A program made the translations under genes and the position numbers. A stretch of DNA of 5,180 bases from Alphaproteobacteria bacterium (GTDB taxonomy: Bacteria > Pseudomonadota > Alphaproteobacteria > RF32 > UBA3637), in assembly GCA_017632555.1 (NCBI GenBank), contig JAGBRF010000061.1, positions 1 through 5,180 on the forward strand, written 5' to 3'. Of this stretch, positions 4,975 to 5,180 are shown in pieces. The notes under the pieces are model-generated. The model was given only the letters and a program-made list of their open reading frames with translations, did no database searches and had not been told where the DNA came from. Within the stretch, counting starts at the first letter, position 1, and each line of letters begins with the position of its first letter.

Positions 4975-5180
4975 AAATATTTCGTTAAATTTTATGTTGA
5001 TTGTTTCCTTGTTTGCAAGTGTCGCAATGGCACAGGATGTGAAGTCAGAGGAGCAAAAAGCACCCGCCGAGCCGGCCAAGTTAGACGTATTGTCTGATTT
5101 TTCGGGGAATGTGGAAACAAATAAGAAAAAAGCGGTTAATTTTCCCGCCCGTTCTTCTTTGGATACTTTGGAATTGGCTC
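4964..5180 (+). CDS. pilP: PilP-type periplasmic pilus biogenesis protein (partial, 3' end off the window)
   Basis: The reading frame begins at ATG 4964, inside the last codons of pilO, with AGGGAG (4953-4958) 5 bases upstream. It runs open to the right edge, giving 72 complete codons. Residues 1-23 are a signal peptide (MQSKNISLNFMLIVSLFASV, then Ala-Met-Ala before Gln24). There is no lipobox. The mature part starts with a charged, Ala/Pro/Glu-rich segment (EEQKAPAEPAKLD) and then VLSDFSGNVETNKKKAVNFP. The family is not certain from this short N-terminus. The call rests on gene order, since pilP follows pilO in R64-type clusters, together with the size class and the signal peptide. Its expected role is a periplasmic link between PilO and the secretin. 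A PilQ-type ATPase gene would be expected next. Confidence 0.65.
   Translation, partial: MQSKNISLNFMLIVSLFASVAMAQDVKSEEQKAPAEPAKLDVLSDFSGNVETNKKKAVNFPARSSLDTLELA

Overview
The window carries the start of a type IVb (R64 thin-pilus / TcpQ-BfpB-like) pilus assembly operon on the plus strand, and a divergently transcribed small gene that is cut by the left edge. The coding style is moderately AT-rich, every complete reading frame ends in TAA, and Shine-Dalgarno sites are strong. Together with a TTAA-N7-TTAAC motif in the promoter region, this suggests an alphaproteobacterium, possibly one of the uncultured host-associated or gut lineages. That placement is inference, because no rRNA or other marker gene is present.

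Layout: (1) 1-164, minus strand, 5' part of a small exported hydrophobic protein that resembles a VirB2/TrbC-type T4SS pilin. (2) 165-372, AT-rich divergent promoter region with a sigma70-like promoter for the minus gene and, for the plus operon, a CtrA-like box next to a -10 element. (3) 373-1191, an exported protein of unknown role with a C-terminal, degenerate OmpA-like domain. (4) 1254-2033, an exported protein with a C-terminal TcpQ/PilL domain. (5) 2023-3636, pilN, the outer-membrane secretin lipoprotein, split by one in-frame TAA at codon 284 of 537. (6) 3646-4974, pilO, a bitopic inner-membrane pilus accessory protein. (7) 4964 to the right edge, the 5' end of pilP, a periplasmic pilus protein. 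A PilQ-type ATPase, PilR platform protein and PilS pilin would be expected further right.

The genes fit one machine. PilN would form the outer-membrane channel, the TcpQ-domain protein would help its targeting or assembly, and PilO with PilP would connect it to the inner-membrane motor. Two junctions (tcpQ/pilN and pilO/pilP) overlap by exactly 11 bases, and pilN/pilO are 9 bases apart, so the set is almost certainly one translationally coupled transcript.

The most notable observation is the nonsense codon in pilN. The reading frame is the same before and after it, and the downstream half keeps a full secretin barrel sequence. It is therefore either a very recent inactivation, a sequence error, or a read-through situation. 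I see no wholly new system here. The interest lies in this stop, the putative CtrA control, the VirB2-like neighbour and the unassigned first gene.
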